Source: Caldilineaceae bacterium (lineage in GTDB: Bacteria; Chloroflexota; Anaerolineae; Caldilineales; Caldilineaceae). From it: a DNA stretch of 64,000 nt. The position numbers and the translations under genes are program-made. The notes under the pieces were generated by a model. The model ran no database searches and was not told where the DNA came from. It worked only from the letters and a program-made list of their open reading frames with translations. Below are positions 1 through 8,692 of the stretch, piece by piece. Position 1 is the first letter of the stretch. Every line of letters starts with the position of its first letter. Location: contig JAPOVP010000050.1 of the NCBI GenBank assembly GCA_026708085.1, positions 1-64,000 on the forward strand, given 5' to 3'.

Positions 1-69
1 AAGGGAGGGCCGAATAGGCCCGACCGCCCGGAACTGCAGTGGTCAGTGGTCAGTAGTCAGTGGTCAGTT
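1..69. repeat. Dispersed composite repeat, copy A (cut by window edge)
   Basis: The first 50 bases match 41860-41909 with only two differences. The copy has a GGGCC/GGCCC hairpin core (positions 7-21) and then a 7-bp tandem (AGTGGTC) repeated just over four times at 38-68. The tandem runs into the end of the MFS gene and its reverse complement provides that gene's TGA stop. The upstream half seen in the two middle copies would lie outside the window. No transposase is attached, so this looks like a REP- or MITE-like non-autonomous element; that class assignment is inferred. Confidence 0.8.
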
Positions 70-1347
70 GGGGGGGCTGCCGGAGTCTGAGGTGTTCGGT
101 TGTGTCGAATCGATTCTTGGGGGGCGGGAGACAGCCACCAGGAGGGCGGCGATGAGGTAGATGGCGATGATGCCGATGAAGCCGAGCTGGTAGGTTCCTT
201 GCAGGTCGTAGGCCACGCCGACGAGGACGGGGGCGACTGTAGGGCCGATGACGGTCAGGGGCTGGGCGATGCCGCGGACGGCGCCGATGTGGGCACGGCC
301 GAAGTATGTGACCCAGAGGGACTCGCTGATTGGAATCGTGCCGCCGAAGCCGAATCCGTAGAGGAAAAAGCCGGCGAAGAGGAAGGCAGGAACGGCGGTG
401 GCGGCGGAGAGCAGCATGAGGGCAACGCCTGTGCCTCCCAGCGAGAATGCGGCCACGGCGAGCGCCCGGGGAGGGTATCGCTGCAGGCAGTATCCCCACA
501 CGGCCTTGGAGAGCAGGTTTCCCAGCCCGTTCACGGCGAGGGCGAGGGCGGCCATGCGGCGTGTGAAGGAGGCGTCGGTGGCGAAGGGAACGGCGTGGGC
601 GAGCACGGAGGCGAGGGCGGCCTGGTTCATGCTGTAGCCGAGGAGGAGAAGCCAGAAGCCGGATGTGCGCAGGGCCTGGCGGCTGGTGTAGGAAGGGGGT
701 TCCTGTAAGGGCGGTGAAGTGTCGTTGACTTCTCTCGGGGCAGGTTCACCGTCTGGACGCAGGCCGGCGTCTTCCGGGGTGCGGCGCATGATGAGGGCGA
801 TGGGCGCGACGACGGCGAGGACGAAGAGGGCCTGGACAAGGTAACCGTTGCGCCAGCCGAGCGAGTCGACGACAAGGGTCATCGCAAACGGGGCGATGAG
901 GCCGCCGAACGAGATGCCGCTGGAGCCGATAGCGAGGGCCCAGCCGCGGCGGCGGACGAACCACTTGTTGATGGTGGTGTTGACGACCAGGGGGCTGAAG
1001 AGCGTCCAGCCGATGAAGCCGGCGCAGAGGTGCAGGAACCAGAAGAGCCAGAGGTTGGACTGTCTGCCGAGGCTCCACAGACAGATGGCCGAAACGAGGG
1101 CGCCGGCGAATACGGGCAGGCGCGGGCCGCGCTGGTCCAGGATGCGGCCGACAACTACGCCTGAGAGAGCGCCGGCGAGGACGGACAGCGATGATCCAAG
1201 CGTAAATTGCCAGACCTGCCAGCCCAGTTCCTCGACTACGGGGCGCAGGAAGACACTTACAGTGGACTGGCTAACGGAGAGAAAGACGAATTGAAGGAGG
1301 ACCGCGGCGGCAACGATCCACCAGCCGTAGAAGAAACGGGGAATCAA
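64..1347 (-). CDS. MFS transporter
   Basis: A 427-residue protein with about 12 hydrophobic segments typical of the major facilitator superfamily. The loop between helices 2 and 3 carries GRILDQRGPR, which resembles the MFS motif A. It probably moves a small organic solute across the inner membrane; the monocarboxylate/oxalate-type branch is possible, but the substrate cannot be read. The start is a TTG at 1347 followed by IPRFFYGWW, and no ATG lies nearby. It is 45 bases downstream of the Gfo/Idh oxidoreductase on the same strand, so the two are likely cotranscribed, with the transporter supplying the sugar-like substrate. The last codons overlap the repeat at the window edge. Confidence 0.85.
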   Translation of the reverse strand: MIPRFFYGWWIVAAAVLLQFVFLSVSQSTVSVFLRPVVEELGWQVWQFTLGSSLSVLAGALSGVVVGRILDQRGPRLPVFAGALVSAICLWSLGRQSNLWLFWFLHLCAGFIGWTLFSPLVVNTTINKWFVRRRGWALAIGSSGISFGGLIAPFAMTLVVDSLGWRNGYLVQALFVLAVVAPIALIMRRTPEDAGLRPDGEPAPREVNDTSPPLQEPPSYTSRQALRTSGFWLLLLGYSMNQAALASVLAHAVPFATDASFTRRMAALALAVNGLGNLLSKAVWGYCLQRYPPRALAVAAFSLGGTGVALMLLSAATAVPAFLFAGFFLYGFGFGGTIPISESLWVTYFGRAHIGAVRGIAQPLTVIGPTVAPVLVGVAYDLQGTYQLGFIGIIAIYLIAALLVAVSRPPRIDSTQPNTSDSGSPPN

Positions 1348-1392
1348 CCGACTATCCGGGCCAGGGCGAGGATTTCAGAGGATAGACGCGGT

Positions 1393-2526
1393 TCATTGCC
1401 CGCCGTTTCCTGAGTTTGCCTCAAGCCGGCTGACGAGCGGATGGCGGCGTTCCTTGAGGGGCAGGGTGGCGCGGGTGCCGGTGAAATGGGACTCGTAGAC
1501 TGCGAAGACGCATTCGAGGGAGGTCAGTGCGGCGGCGCCGCCGAGGCGCGGCTGGCGGTCTGCGCGGATGGAGGCGACCATGTCGCGGACGCTCCAGATC
1601 GACTGGCGCCGCTGCCAAAGCTGCTCGCCGATTCTGAAGCGTTCGGGGTCGATCGGCACCTTTTCCCATTGAGGTGTGTGGCTCGGGAAAGAGATGTCGA
1701 ATGGGCAGTGCCACAGCTCGTCGACGAAGGTGTCGGGATTGGGCCTGATCATCAGCTGGCCCTCGGAACCGAGGATGTGAGGTCCCATCATCCAGCCCTG
1801 CGTCTGGGGGCGGCGGTAGAGCTCCATGATGCCGGAGGCGCCGTTCTTGCCTTTGATGTGGATCAGCATGGTATCGCCGGCGACGATGCCGTTGTCGCGG
1901 CGGTCCGTTGTGCAGAGCTCAGCGCTGGTCATGATGTCGCCGACGTCGACCTCGCGTCCTTCGTAGGTGATCTGGGCGTGAATCCATTCGATGCCGTCGA
2001 GGAAGAGGTCCATTTCGTCGAAGTAGTGGACGCCCATCTCCATGAGTTCAAATCCGGCCGGGCGACCCTTTCCGATTTCGCGGACGGAGCGAAATTCGCC
2101 GATGCGTCCGGCGTCGATCCATGCTTTGGCTTCCTGGAAGAGGGGGGTGAAGGCGAACTGGTGGCTGACTGCGAGGCGGACGCCGGCTTCTTTGCAAGCG
2201 GCCACCATTTTGTCGGCGATCTGCAGGTCGACGGAGAGGGGCTTTTCGCTGAGGACGTTGATGCCATGGCGGGCAGCGGCGATGGCGACGGGACCGTGAA
2301 GGGGCGCGTGGGTGCAGACGCTGACGAGGTCGAGTTCCTCCTGCCGGAACATTTCTTCGTAGTCAGTGTAACGGGCACTGACATCGTGTTCTTCGGCGCG
2401 GGTGTTGAGGGCGTCGGGGTTGATGTCGCAGAGTGCGGCGATGGTGACCCCTTCGAGGTTTGCGTAGGCTGTGGCGTGGGCACGGCTGATGCCGCCGCAG
2501 CCGACGATGCCGGCTCGCAGTGTCAT
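1393..2526 (-). CDS. Gfo/Idh/MocA-family NAD(P)-dependent oxidoreductase
   Basis: 377 residues from an ATG at 2526 that has AAAGGA a few bases upstream; an in-frame extension to 2577 lacks such a site. The N-terminus (RAGIVGCGGISRAHA) is a Rossmann GxGxxG fold, followed by a CDINP segment and the family's EKPLSVD motif containing the conserved lysine. The C-terminal half is the alpha/beta substrate domain with HYFDEMD. Such enzymes oxidise or reduce cyclic polyols, inositols or pyranose sugars in the cytoplasm. It leads the MFS gene and diverges from the ABC transporter operon, which suggests a shared sugar-like substrate. Specificity is unknown. Confidence 0.9.
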   Translation of the reverse strand: MTLRAGIVGCGGISRAHATAYANLEGVTIAALCDINPDALNTRAEEHDVSARYTDYEEMFRQEELDLVSVCTHAPLHGPVAIAAARHGINVLSEKPLSVDLQIADKMVAACKEAGVRLAVSHQFAFTPLFQEAKAWIDAGRIGEFRSVREIGKGRPAGFELMEMGVHYFDEMDLFLDGIEWIHAQITYEGREVDVGDIMTSAELCTTDRRDNGIVAGDTMLIHIKGKNGASGIMELYRRPQTQGWMMGPHILGSEGQLMIRPNPDTFVDELWHCPFDISFPSHTPQWEKVPIDPERFRIGEQLWQRRQSIWSVRDMVASIRADRQPRLGGAAALTSLECVFAVYESHFTGTRATLPLKERRHPLVSRLEANSGNGGQ

Positions 2527-2560
2527 TTTGTTTGGTCCTTTCGGAGGGCGAATCCAGAGG

Positions 2561-2577
2561 TTGACAAATAATGTCAA
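2561..2577. promoter_or_regulatory. Inverted repeat, candidate operator upstream of Gfo/Idh gene
   Basis: TTGACAAATAATGTCAA is a perfect 6-bp inverted repeat with a 5-base spacer. It lies 34 bases upstream of the oxidoreductase start, between that start and a TATAAT-like -10 on the minus strand, the right place for a repressor. No regulator gene lies nearby. Confidence 0.4.
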
Positions 2578-2602
2578 CTGTCACCGTGGCATGGTTTGCG
2601 CA

Positions 2603-2631
2603 ATTATAGCACGGGCCTTCGCGCATGAACA
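2603..2631 (-). promoter_or_regulatory. Candidate sigma-70 promoter for Gfo/Idh-MFS
   Basis: On the minus strand TGTTCA (2631-2626) is separated by 17 bases from a consensus TATAAT (2608-2603). Transcription would begin near 2596, some 70 bases before the oxidoreductase start. The -35 is weak and the -10 is perfect. Confidence 0.4.
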
Positions 2632-2647
2632 CAGCGAAAAAAGCTCA

Positions 2648-2676
2648 TTGACAGTACACTTGGGATGAACTATATT
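2648..2676 (+). promoter_or_regulatory. Strong sigma-70 promoter of the ABC/GH116 operon
   Basis: TTGACA (2648-2653), a 17-base spacer, then TATATT (2671-2676). It is the best-scoring promoter on this side of the divergent gap and points at the 2757 gene. A 5-bp inverted repeat GAATG-GT-CATTC (2687-2698) sits just after the expected start point near 2683 and could be an operator. Confidence 0.65.
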
Positions 2677-2756
2677 GTATATCAATGAATGGTCATTCTA
2701 TTCCCCCTTAGCCAGGACCAATCAGGCCTCGCACTCATACGCTCGCGGAGATTGCC

Positions 2757-3542
2757 ATGCAAACGGTCGACTTCGCCCGTTCCTTTCTCACCTTTCGAAA
2801 CGACTACCAGAAGAGGCCGGCCCCTACGGCTTCGCACCCGCCTCCCTCCTCACTGAATAACGCCCGCATTCTGCTTGAATGTGTTTGCGATATCGTTGAC
2901 AAGGAAACGGGCGCGGGGCAAACCTTCGTGGCCGGTGCAAGCTGCAAGACTGAGCGGGTGGGTGTAGAGCGTGATATCTGGCTGCATCCCAACGCCGACT
3001 TTCTTCCTATTTTCTCCCAAGATCGTTTCTTGATCGTCAAGACCTACGATGTTGCCAACAAGGGCGTGCCCTTCTACCCACCATCGCGCGGCATGCAGCC
3101 GGAACGGCAGGTGGGCAACGTGGCCGACGCCTTCGACGGCTTGCGCCTGGATATCCGGCGGGTGGAGGGAGAGCTATTGGAAACGGCCGCCTCCATCGTT
3201 GATGCAACACTGAACTCAGGGGGGTCTCCGCTTGTTGGACGAACGGTTATCGAAGAAGGGAGATATACGGCCACACTTGAGTTCCCTATTAAAACGATGA
3301 ACGCCAGTGAGCGGGACTTTATCTACCAGACCGACACTGGGCCGGTCATCATGCCCGATTTCTCACGCGATCCTGACGACCTGATCGTCGGGTTGGAGCT
3401 GGCATTCATCGCATTCAACAGCCCCGACTGGGCAGAGTTTGTCGTGCGCGTGCCCACGCCGGTGGGGGACGGTATCGAGGTGAATCACTATTCCAAGTTC
3501 GTGCGCTATGACACTCAGAATCAAGTGGTTCGCGTGTCCTGA
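2757..3542 (+). CDS. Unknown protein, first gene of ABC/GH116 operon
   Basis: 261 residues, no signal peptide and no membrane segment, so probably cytoplasmic. I do not recognise a family. After a Pro/Ser-rich stretch (about residues 20-36) the protein looks folded, with alternating strands and acidic turns (for example FIYQTDTGPVIMPDF and NHYSKFVRY near the C-terminus). The ATG is preceded by GGAG at a normal distance and by the strong promoter at 2648. It is followed by the ABC binding-protein gene and therefore probably shares regulation and substrate with the transporter and hydrolases. It could be an accessory enzyme of the pathway, but nothing in the sequence shows a catalytic motif. 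Confidence 0.7.
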   Translation: MQTVDFARSFLTFRNDYQKRPAPTASHPPPSSLNNARILLECVCDIVDKETGAGQTFVAGASCKTERVGVERDIWLHPNADFLPIFSQDRFLIVKTYDVANKGVPFYPPSRGMQPERQVGNVADAFDGLRLDIRRVEGELLETAASIVDATLNSGGSPLVGRTVIEEGRYTATLEFPIKTMNASERDFIYQTDTGPVIMPDFSRDPDDLIVGLELAFIAFNSPDWAEFVVRVPTPVGDGIEVNHYSKFVRYDTQNQVVRVS

Positions 3543-3712
3543 AAGGCGCACATACAAGAGAAAGGAGGCATTGAAAACGGTAAGCTGAAGGCGCGTGCTC
3601 TTGATGTATTATGCAGGCACAATGTTCCTGGATGTTGCGCACAGACGACACTCTCCGATATGCCCGGATTGAAGGGGTCTTGCCCCAAATTCAGACCAAA
3701 GGAGAACATGAA

Positions 3713-5380
3713 ATGACCAGGATTTCAAGACGCACATTTCTCAGCGGTTTAGCCGCGGGCGCGGCCGGCGTAGCTGTTGCCGCTTGCGTGCCGCAGCCTG
3801 TCATGCAGGACGCTGCTTCCGAAGCGGACGAGCAGACCTTGCATCTGGCGATGACCGGTTCCGGCGCCGCCCGGCATTTTGGACCCATGGATGTCGGGTT
3901 TGGGGTCATAATGGGAGCGCTTCAGTACGCCATGCCCTTCAAGGCTCTCCCGGATGGTACAGTGGCCCCTTACCTCGTCTCGAGCTACGAAGTCAATGAC
4001 GACGCCACGCTCTACACGTTGCACATCGACCCCCGTGCCGTCTGGTCCGATGGCTCGCCAGTCACTGCCAGCCAGATCAAGGCGGCTTGGGAGTGGCAGA
4101 CTGATCCGGCCAACGCATGGGTCGAAGGGGGGCTCGCCAGTCTCTTCCTTAACGGGGTCGTGGGTTTTGATGCAGCGGCCGATGGCGAGGTCGACGAGAT
4201 TGAGGGTCTGGTTGTGACGGACGAGAGCACCTTGGAAGTACATCTTACGGCCACCGATCGCCTGCTCCCATTTTCTCTGAGTCAGTTGTATTGCGGGGTC
4301 TTCAACGTCGAGGACGCCGAAGGGGATTCCGACTACTTCTTGAAACCGAACCCGCTCGTCAACGGCCCTTACCAGATTACCGAGGTCCATCCCACTGGTC
4401 TACAGGCCGTGTTCACCCCGAATCCCAACTGGTGGGGTGACGAGCCGGTGATCACCAGAATCGTCATGCAAGCGTACCAAGACCAGATGGCGATGGGCAT
4501 AGCTATGGAGAATGGTCAGATTGACGTAGGCTGGTTCGGCGACCGCAAAGTGGCCAAAGATACGCTGGAGAGAATCGGGGGATACACAGTGACGGTGCGT
4601 ACGACGAGTTTTGCCTACGCCTCGTTCAAGGCCAACGTGGAACCTGTAGATGACGTCAACCTGCGCAAGGCCCTTCTCCACGCCATCGACTTTGAAACCA
4701 TGGTCGAAGTGGCCGGACAGGGTACGAAATGGGTCTGGCCGGCGCCAGGTCTCGTAGAGGGCTTCCAATGCCATGATCCGGCCACGGCCAGCTACACCGA
4801 GTTCAATGTCGATCTGGCCAAGGAGTACCTGGCCAAGTCCAGGTTCAAGACCGGCGACCAGGTGCCCAAGATTCGCATGACGCCCAACGGCACCGACCCT
4901 GTAAACATCAAGAGTTTGCAGATCATGCAGGAAGCATGGCGGGTTCACCTGGGCATCACCGACGTGGAGATCAAGGAGCAGCCCTCGGGCTATGGTGATG
5001 AAGAGAGACTAATAGCCATCGAACGCCAGAGCACCGGCGCGAGTCCCACTGATTCCGCGGTGTTGGCCAGGAACACATACCACTCGAACAGCCCTGCGGC
5101 CTCACATTTCATGGGCGGCTACAAGAACGAACGAGTTGACGAGCTTATCGAGAAGGCTCTGGCGATGAGCCGAGAAGATCCTGAGTTCTGTCCGACGCTT
5201 CGCGAGGCCGAGGATCTGTTCCTTGCCGATGCCATGCTCATCCCTCTCTATACCAACCACCGTCCTGTCGAGCTGGCACGCGAAGTTGCCGTGGCGCAAC
5301 CCTGGGCGAAGAACGTCTTCATCGGGCCCGCATACTACTTCCTCCCATGGGTCGAACCGATGATGACAATTGAGAAGTGA
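3713..5380 (+). CDS. ABC transporter substrate-binding lipoprotein (peptide/opine/sugar type, SBP_bac_5)
   Basis: 555 residues. The start ATG at 3713 follows AAAGGAG and opens a Tat-like signal (SRRTFLS) ending in the lipobox VAAC with Cys25, so the protein is probably exported folded and lipid-anchored. The body has family-5 binding protein features such as YEVNDDATLYTLHIDPRAVW, DGSPVTASQIKAAWEW and VNLRKALLHAIDFETM. This family binds oligopeptides, opines or oligosaccharides for a Dpp/Opp-type importer. Two permease genes follow after a 115-base gap with a stem-loop. The glycoside-hydrolase genes behind them suggest a carbohydrate ligand rather than a peptide; this is inference. Confidence 0.92.
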   Translation: MTRISRRTFLSGLAAGAAGVAVAACVPQPVMQDAASEADEQTLHLAMTGSGAARHFGPMDVGFGVIMGALQYAMPFKALPDGTVAPYLVSSYEVNDDATLYTLHIDPRAVWSDGSPVTASQIKAAWEWQTDPANAWVEGGLASLFLNGVVGFDAAADGEVDEIEGLVVTDESTLEVHLTATDRLLPFSLSQLYCGVFNVEDAEGDSDYFLKPNPLVNGPYQITEVHPTGLQAVFTPNPNWWGDEPVITRIVMQAYQDQMAMGIAMENGQIDVGWFGDRKVAKDTLERIGGYTVTVRTTSFAYASFKANVEPVDDVNLRKALLHAIDFETMVEVAGQGTKWVWPAPGLVEGFQCHDPATASYTEFNVDLAKEYLAKSRFKTGDQVPKIRMTPNGTDPVNIKSLQIMQEAWRVHLGITDVEIKEQPSGYGDEERLIAIERQSTGASPTDSAVLARNTYHSNSPAASHFMGGYKNERVDELIEKALAMSREDPEFCPTLREAEDLFLADAMLIPLYTNHRPVELAREVAVAQPWAKNVFIGPAYYFLPWVEPMMTIEK

Positions 5381-5393
5381 TGACCAATCGTCC

Positions 5394-5424
5394 GGTCAGG
5401 GCAGACGGGCAATCTGCCCTGACC
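5394..5424 (+). other. Perfect 12-bp stem-loop between binding-protein and permease genes
   Basis: GGTCAGGGCAGA (5394-5405) pairs exactly with TCTGCCCTGACC (5413-5424) around a 7-base loop. No T-run follows, so it is not a standard terminator. In known ABC operons such structures stabilise the upstream mRNA so that binding protein is made in excess of permease; the same role is inferred here. Confidence 0.65.
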
Positions 5425-5495
5425 CGCGCAACTTGAGTCGAAGCGCATCGCTCCTCATCGCTTCAACTCCCTCGCTCAGGAGTCAGAAGGCTATA

Positions 5496-6449
5496 GTGGC
5501 CCGCTACCTTGTTTCGCGTCTCGCGGTCGTGATACCGGTTGTGCTGGTGGTGCTTCTGATCACCTTCACCTTGGGTTATTATGCGCCCGGCGATCCAATC
5601 CTGATCATATATGGCGAGGACCTCTACCGGCTCAGGCCAGAGGACCTTGCGCGCATGCGACGCAACCTGGGCCTGGATCGTCCCTTCTGGGAGCAATATC
5701 TGGACTATATGGGCCGGACCGTTCGCGGCGACCTCGGCCGTTCCATCGCGTCGAAAGTTCCGGTCAACCGCCTGCTCGCCAGTTCGCTGCCAATCTCGCT
5801 GCAACTGGGGCTTCTGGCCGGGGCAGTCCTGGCCTTGCTGGGCATTCCTCTGGGCGTCCTGGCTGCCCTCCGCCACAACACCCTGTTGGACTATCTGATC
5901 GTCAGTTTGGCCCTCGTGGTGCGCTCGGTGCCTGTATTTGTGCTGGCGCCTCTTCTCCTGATTCTGCTTGTTCTTCAGCTCAAGATTATGGACGTTCCTG
6001 CCGCCTGGAAAGGCATCGCCACGCCCGCTGTCGTCCTTCCTGTCATGTTGCTGGCCGCCTACCCGTTGGCGGATGTCATCCGCCAGACGCGAGCAGGGGT
6101 ACTGGAAGTCTTGCAGGAAGACTATGTGCGTACCGCCCGCGCCAAAGGGCTTACCTTAATCTTGATCATCACCCGTCATGTTTTGCGCAACGCCCTCATC
6201 CCTGTCGTTACCTCACTGGGTCTGATCGTGAACGGACTCATCCATGGTTCTGTTTATCTTGACCGTATCTTCAACATACCCGGCTTCGGCAATCTGGTTG
6301 TCACCGGCATACAGCGTCTGGATTTCCCCGTCATCCTCGGCACCACCGTGTTCAGCGCTTTACTCGTGATAGCCGCCAATCTCGTGGTCGATCTGATTTA
6401 TCCCTTCCTGGATCCACGCGTGACCTACACAGGGAGGGAAGGACGCTGA
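5496..6449 (+). CDS. ABC transporter permease, DppB type
   Basis: 317 residues from a GTG at 5496 with AGAAGG just upstream; the upstream in-frame extension overlaps the preceding gene and reads unlike a membrane protein. It begins ARYLVSRLAVVIPVVLVVLLITF, the usual first helix of DppB/OppB proteins, continues with GLDRPFWEQYLDYMGR and has the permease-ATPase coupling segment EDYVRTARAKGL near residue 210. It forms the membrane channel with the next gene product, whose ATG overlaps this stop codon by one base (TGATG), so translation is coupled. No ATPase gene is in the operon. Confidence 0.92.
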   Translation: MARYLVSRLAVVIPVVLVVLLITFTLGYYAPGDPILIIYGEDLYRLRPEDLARMRRNLGLDRPFWEQYLDYMGRTVRGDLGRSIASKVPVNRLLASSLPISLQLGLLAGAVLALLGIPLGVLAALRHNTLLDYLIVSLALVVRSVPVFVLAPLLLILLVLQLKIMDVPAAWKGIATPAVVLPVMLLAAYPLADVIRQTRAGVLEVLQEDYVRTARAKGLTLILIITRHVLRNALIPVVTSLGLIVNGLIHGSVYLDRIFNIPGFGNLVVTGIQRLDFPVILGTTVFSALLVIAANLVVDLIYPFLDPRVTYTGREGR

Positions 6450-7465
6450 TGAGCCGGAATCAGAAACTCGACCTCAGCCAAAGCGGGGAAGAGCAGGGCG
6501 ATGCCCGCGATCAGATGGCGGGAAATCGAGGACTGTGGCGCGATGCAGGCCGCCGTCTTTTCCGCAACCGCCTCTCACTGGTCGGCATTTTCGTATTGTC
6601 AATCCTATTCGTGGTGGCGATATTCGGCCCAGTCGTTGCACCTTATCCGTTCATGGAACAGAATCTCAAGCTTATCAGCCAACCGCCGAGCGCCGACCAC
6701 TGGCTGGGCACGGACCAGTTGGGGCGCGATGTCCTGAGCCGCATTCTGTGGGGCGCGCGCACGGCAACAACAGTTGCCATCTTCGTCACTACGATCAGCC
6801 TGGGCGTGGGAATCGTCCTCGGCGGCGTGGCGGCATTCGCTGGAGGCACGGCGGACTGGCTCATTATGCGGCTGACCGATGTAGTCATGTCGGTGCCATC
6901 GATCATGCTCGCGCTGCTGGTCAACACGGCCATAAAGAAGCCTGTAGCCATCTGGTACGAGGATTTGTACGAACAGACAGGTTGGGCTTTTTTCAGGAGT
7001 ACAACGTTCCTCGACTACCTCATTGTCCTGGGGGCGCTGGCCGTGGTTTCCTTCCCCGGATATGCGCGTCTGATTCGCGGGCAGATACTTTCGCTGCGGG
7101 AGCGAGAGTACGTGACTGCCGCCCGATCCAGCGGAGTGCCCTTTGCGCGTATCCTCTTCCGCCACGTCGTTCCCAATGCTTTGGGTCCGGTGATCGTGGC
7201 AGCGACCTTCGGCTTTTCCGGCGCGATGGTGATGGAGGCATCTCTGAGCTATCTTGGGATCGGCATCCAGCCGCCTGCGGCCAGCTGGGGCGCGATGATC
7301 AATGACAGCCTGATGGACTGGCGCTACGAACCGTGGCTGTTAGCGATGCCGGCCATTGCTCTGGCCATCTCGGCCCTCGGCGTAAACTACCTGGGCGACG
7401 GCCTCAACGACGCGCTGAACCCACGCATCGCCGCGGGCGGCCCAGGGGCGGAAGGGGAGCGATAG
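6449..7465 (+). CDS. ABC transporter permease, DppC type
   Basis: 338 residues. The N-terminal part has the OppC_N helix (RNRLSLVGIFVLSILFVVAIF) and PPSADHWLGTDQLGRDVLSR, a hallmark of this family. The coupling segment is REREYVTAARSSG, followed by HVVPNALGPVIV. It pairs with the DppB-type protein in the inner membrane. A polar 30-residue N-terminal extension precedes the first helix. Its stop is one base from the ATG of the Asp-box gene, and that ATG is served by AAGGGGAG inside this gene's end, so the six genes form a single transcription unit. Confidence 0.93.
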   Translation: MSRNQKLDLSQSGEEQGDARDQMAGNRGLWRDAGRRLFRNRLSLVGIFVLSILFVVAIFGPVVAPYPFMEQNLKLISQPPSADHWLGTDQLGRDVLSRILWGARTATTVAIFVTTISLGVGIVLGGVAAFAGGTADWLIMRLTDVVMSVPSIMLALLVNTAIKKPVAIWYEDLYEQTGWAFFRSTTFLDYLIVLGALAVVSFPGYARLIRGQILSLREREYVTAARSSGVPFARILFRHVVPNALGPVIVAATFGFSGAMVMEASLSYLGIGIQPPAASWGAMINDSLMDWRYEPWLLAMPAIALAISALGVNYLGDGLNDALNPRIAAGGPGAEGER

Positions 7466-7466
7466 G

Positions 7467-8684
7467 ATGGACCTAAACCAGATTGCGTTTCAGAATCCTG
7501 CCACCAATGTCTATTTGCACGATCCCAGCATCGTGCGTCTGGACAGCGGCGAATTTCTGGTCTCTCTCAACTACCACGGGCCCGGCTCCCCCCGCAGTGT
7601 CGAGGACGAGGAGTGCCTGACCAGCCTGTACCGCTCAAGCGACCAGGGCAACAGCTGGTCGTTCCTGACCTACGTCAACTACTGCTTCGCCGCCAATCTC
7701 TTTGTGCACGGGGGCTCCGTCTACCTCCTCGGCATGGACCGCCGATTTGGTTCGATCTGCATTCGGCGCAGCGACGACGGCGGGAACACTTGGTCCCGCC
7801 TGGCGCCTGAAGGAAGCGATCCCGCCCGAATCGTGGGATCCGCCGAGGAGGCGTTGAGAACGCAATCGCAACGCATCTGCGCCGGACGCCTGTTCCAGGG
7901 CGGGCCGGGCGAGGACCCTCCCAACTACCACAGCACCTCCATGCCGGTCCTCGAGAGCGGGGGCCGAATCTACCGGGCATTCGAGGACTGTGCGCCAAAG
8001 GACTGGCCCGGCATCCACGCCGATTCCTCGATCCGAAGAATGCAGTCGTTTGTGATCTCGGCCCCGGCCGACGCCGACCTGCTGGACCCCGCCAGCTGGC
8101 GCATGAGCAACAAGCTGCCATACGATGCCGCATATTCCAGCAACTGGGAGGTCCCGCCGGTCAAGCCGGGGTGGCTGGAGGGCAATGTGGTGGAGTCGCC
8201 TGCCGGCTCGTTGTGGAACATCATCCGCGTGAACACGGCCCCGGTCGTGGACAAGGCCGCGGTCATTCGCATCCACGACGAAGGCCGTCGCATTTCGTTT
8301 GACCCTGCCAAAGATTTCATTGATTTGCCGGGCGGGATGACGAAGTTCGTCATCCGTCGCGATCCCGAGACCGGCCTTTATTGCATGTTGTGCAACAACA
8401 ACACGGATCCCCGCTTTCCAAACCAACGCAATGTGCTATCTCTGTGTGCGTCTGAGGATCTGATCCAGTGGACGCTGTGCAAGACGCTCATCGAAGATGA
8501 TTCGGGCCTCCCGTGGGAGGCGTCGATCGGGCAGGTGGCGTTCCAGTACCCCGACTGGCAGTTTGACGGCGATGACATCATCTATGTCCTGCGTACGGCC
8601 TATGGCGGCGCGGCCGATTACCATGACGCTAACCGGGTCACTTTCCACCGTCTGAGCAATTTTCGCGATTTTCTGCCTCTTTGA
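7467..8684 (+). CDS. Sialidase-like Asp-box (BNR) protein
   Basis: 405 residues without a signal peptide. Two Asp-boxes are visible near residues 56-63 (SSDQGNSW) and 92-100 (RSDDGGNTW), the turn motif of sialidase-type six-bladed propellers. HDPSIVRLDSGEFLVS near the N-terminus and GGAADYHDANRVTFHRL at the C-terminus resemble family-33/93-like or exo-sialidase-like domains annotated in Chloroflexota and Planctomycetota. Lack of secretion suggests it acts on an imported glycoside. It is one base from the permease gene and the next gene starts 8 bases after its stop. True sialidase activity is not shown, because no arginine triad could be assigned. Confidence 0.8.
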   Translation: MDLNQIAFQNPATNVYLHDPSIVRLDSGEFLVSLNYHGPGSPRSVEDEECLTSLYRSSDQGNSWSFLTYVNYCFAANLFVHGGSVYLLGMDRRFGSICIRRSDDGGNTWSRLAPEGSDPARIVGSAEEALRTQSQRICAGRLFQGGPGEDPPNYHSTSMPVLESGGRIYRAFEDCAPKDWPGIHADSSIRRMQSFVISAPADADLLDPASWRMSNKLPYDAAYSSNWEVPPVKPGWLEGNVVESPAGSLWNIIRVNTAPVVDKAAVIRIHDEGRRISFDPAKDFIDLPGGMTKFVIRRDPETGLYCMLCNNNTDPRFPNQRNVLSLCASEDLIQWTLCKTLIEDDSGLPWEASIGQVAFQYPDWQFDGDDIIYVLRTAYGGAADYHDANRVTFHRLSNFRDFLPL

Positions 8685-8692
8685 CCGGTTTT

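Noticed and set aside
1441..2571. Long open frame on the plus strand opposite the Gfo/Idh gene (376 codons)
   Set aside because: It mirrors a GC-rich gene with clear family motifs on the other strand and has no recognisable domain.
2814..2827. 14-base match to the 41228 repeat block (AGGCCGGCCCCTAC) inside the 261-residue gene
   Set aside because: It is short and GC-rich, the rest of the repeat is absent, and chance is sufficient.
3556..3582. AAAGGAGG followed by a five-codon frame, like the site at 33844
   Set aside because: The frame is too short, starts with TTG, and the likeness to 33858 covers only a few bases.
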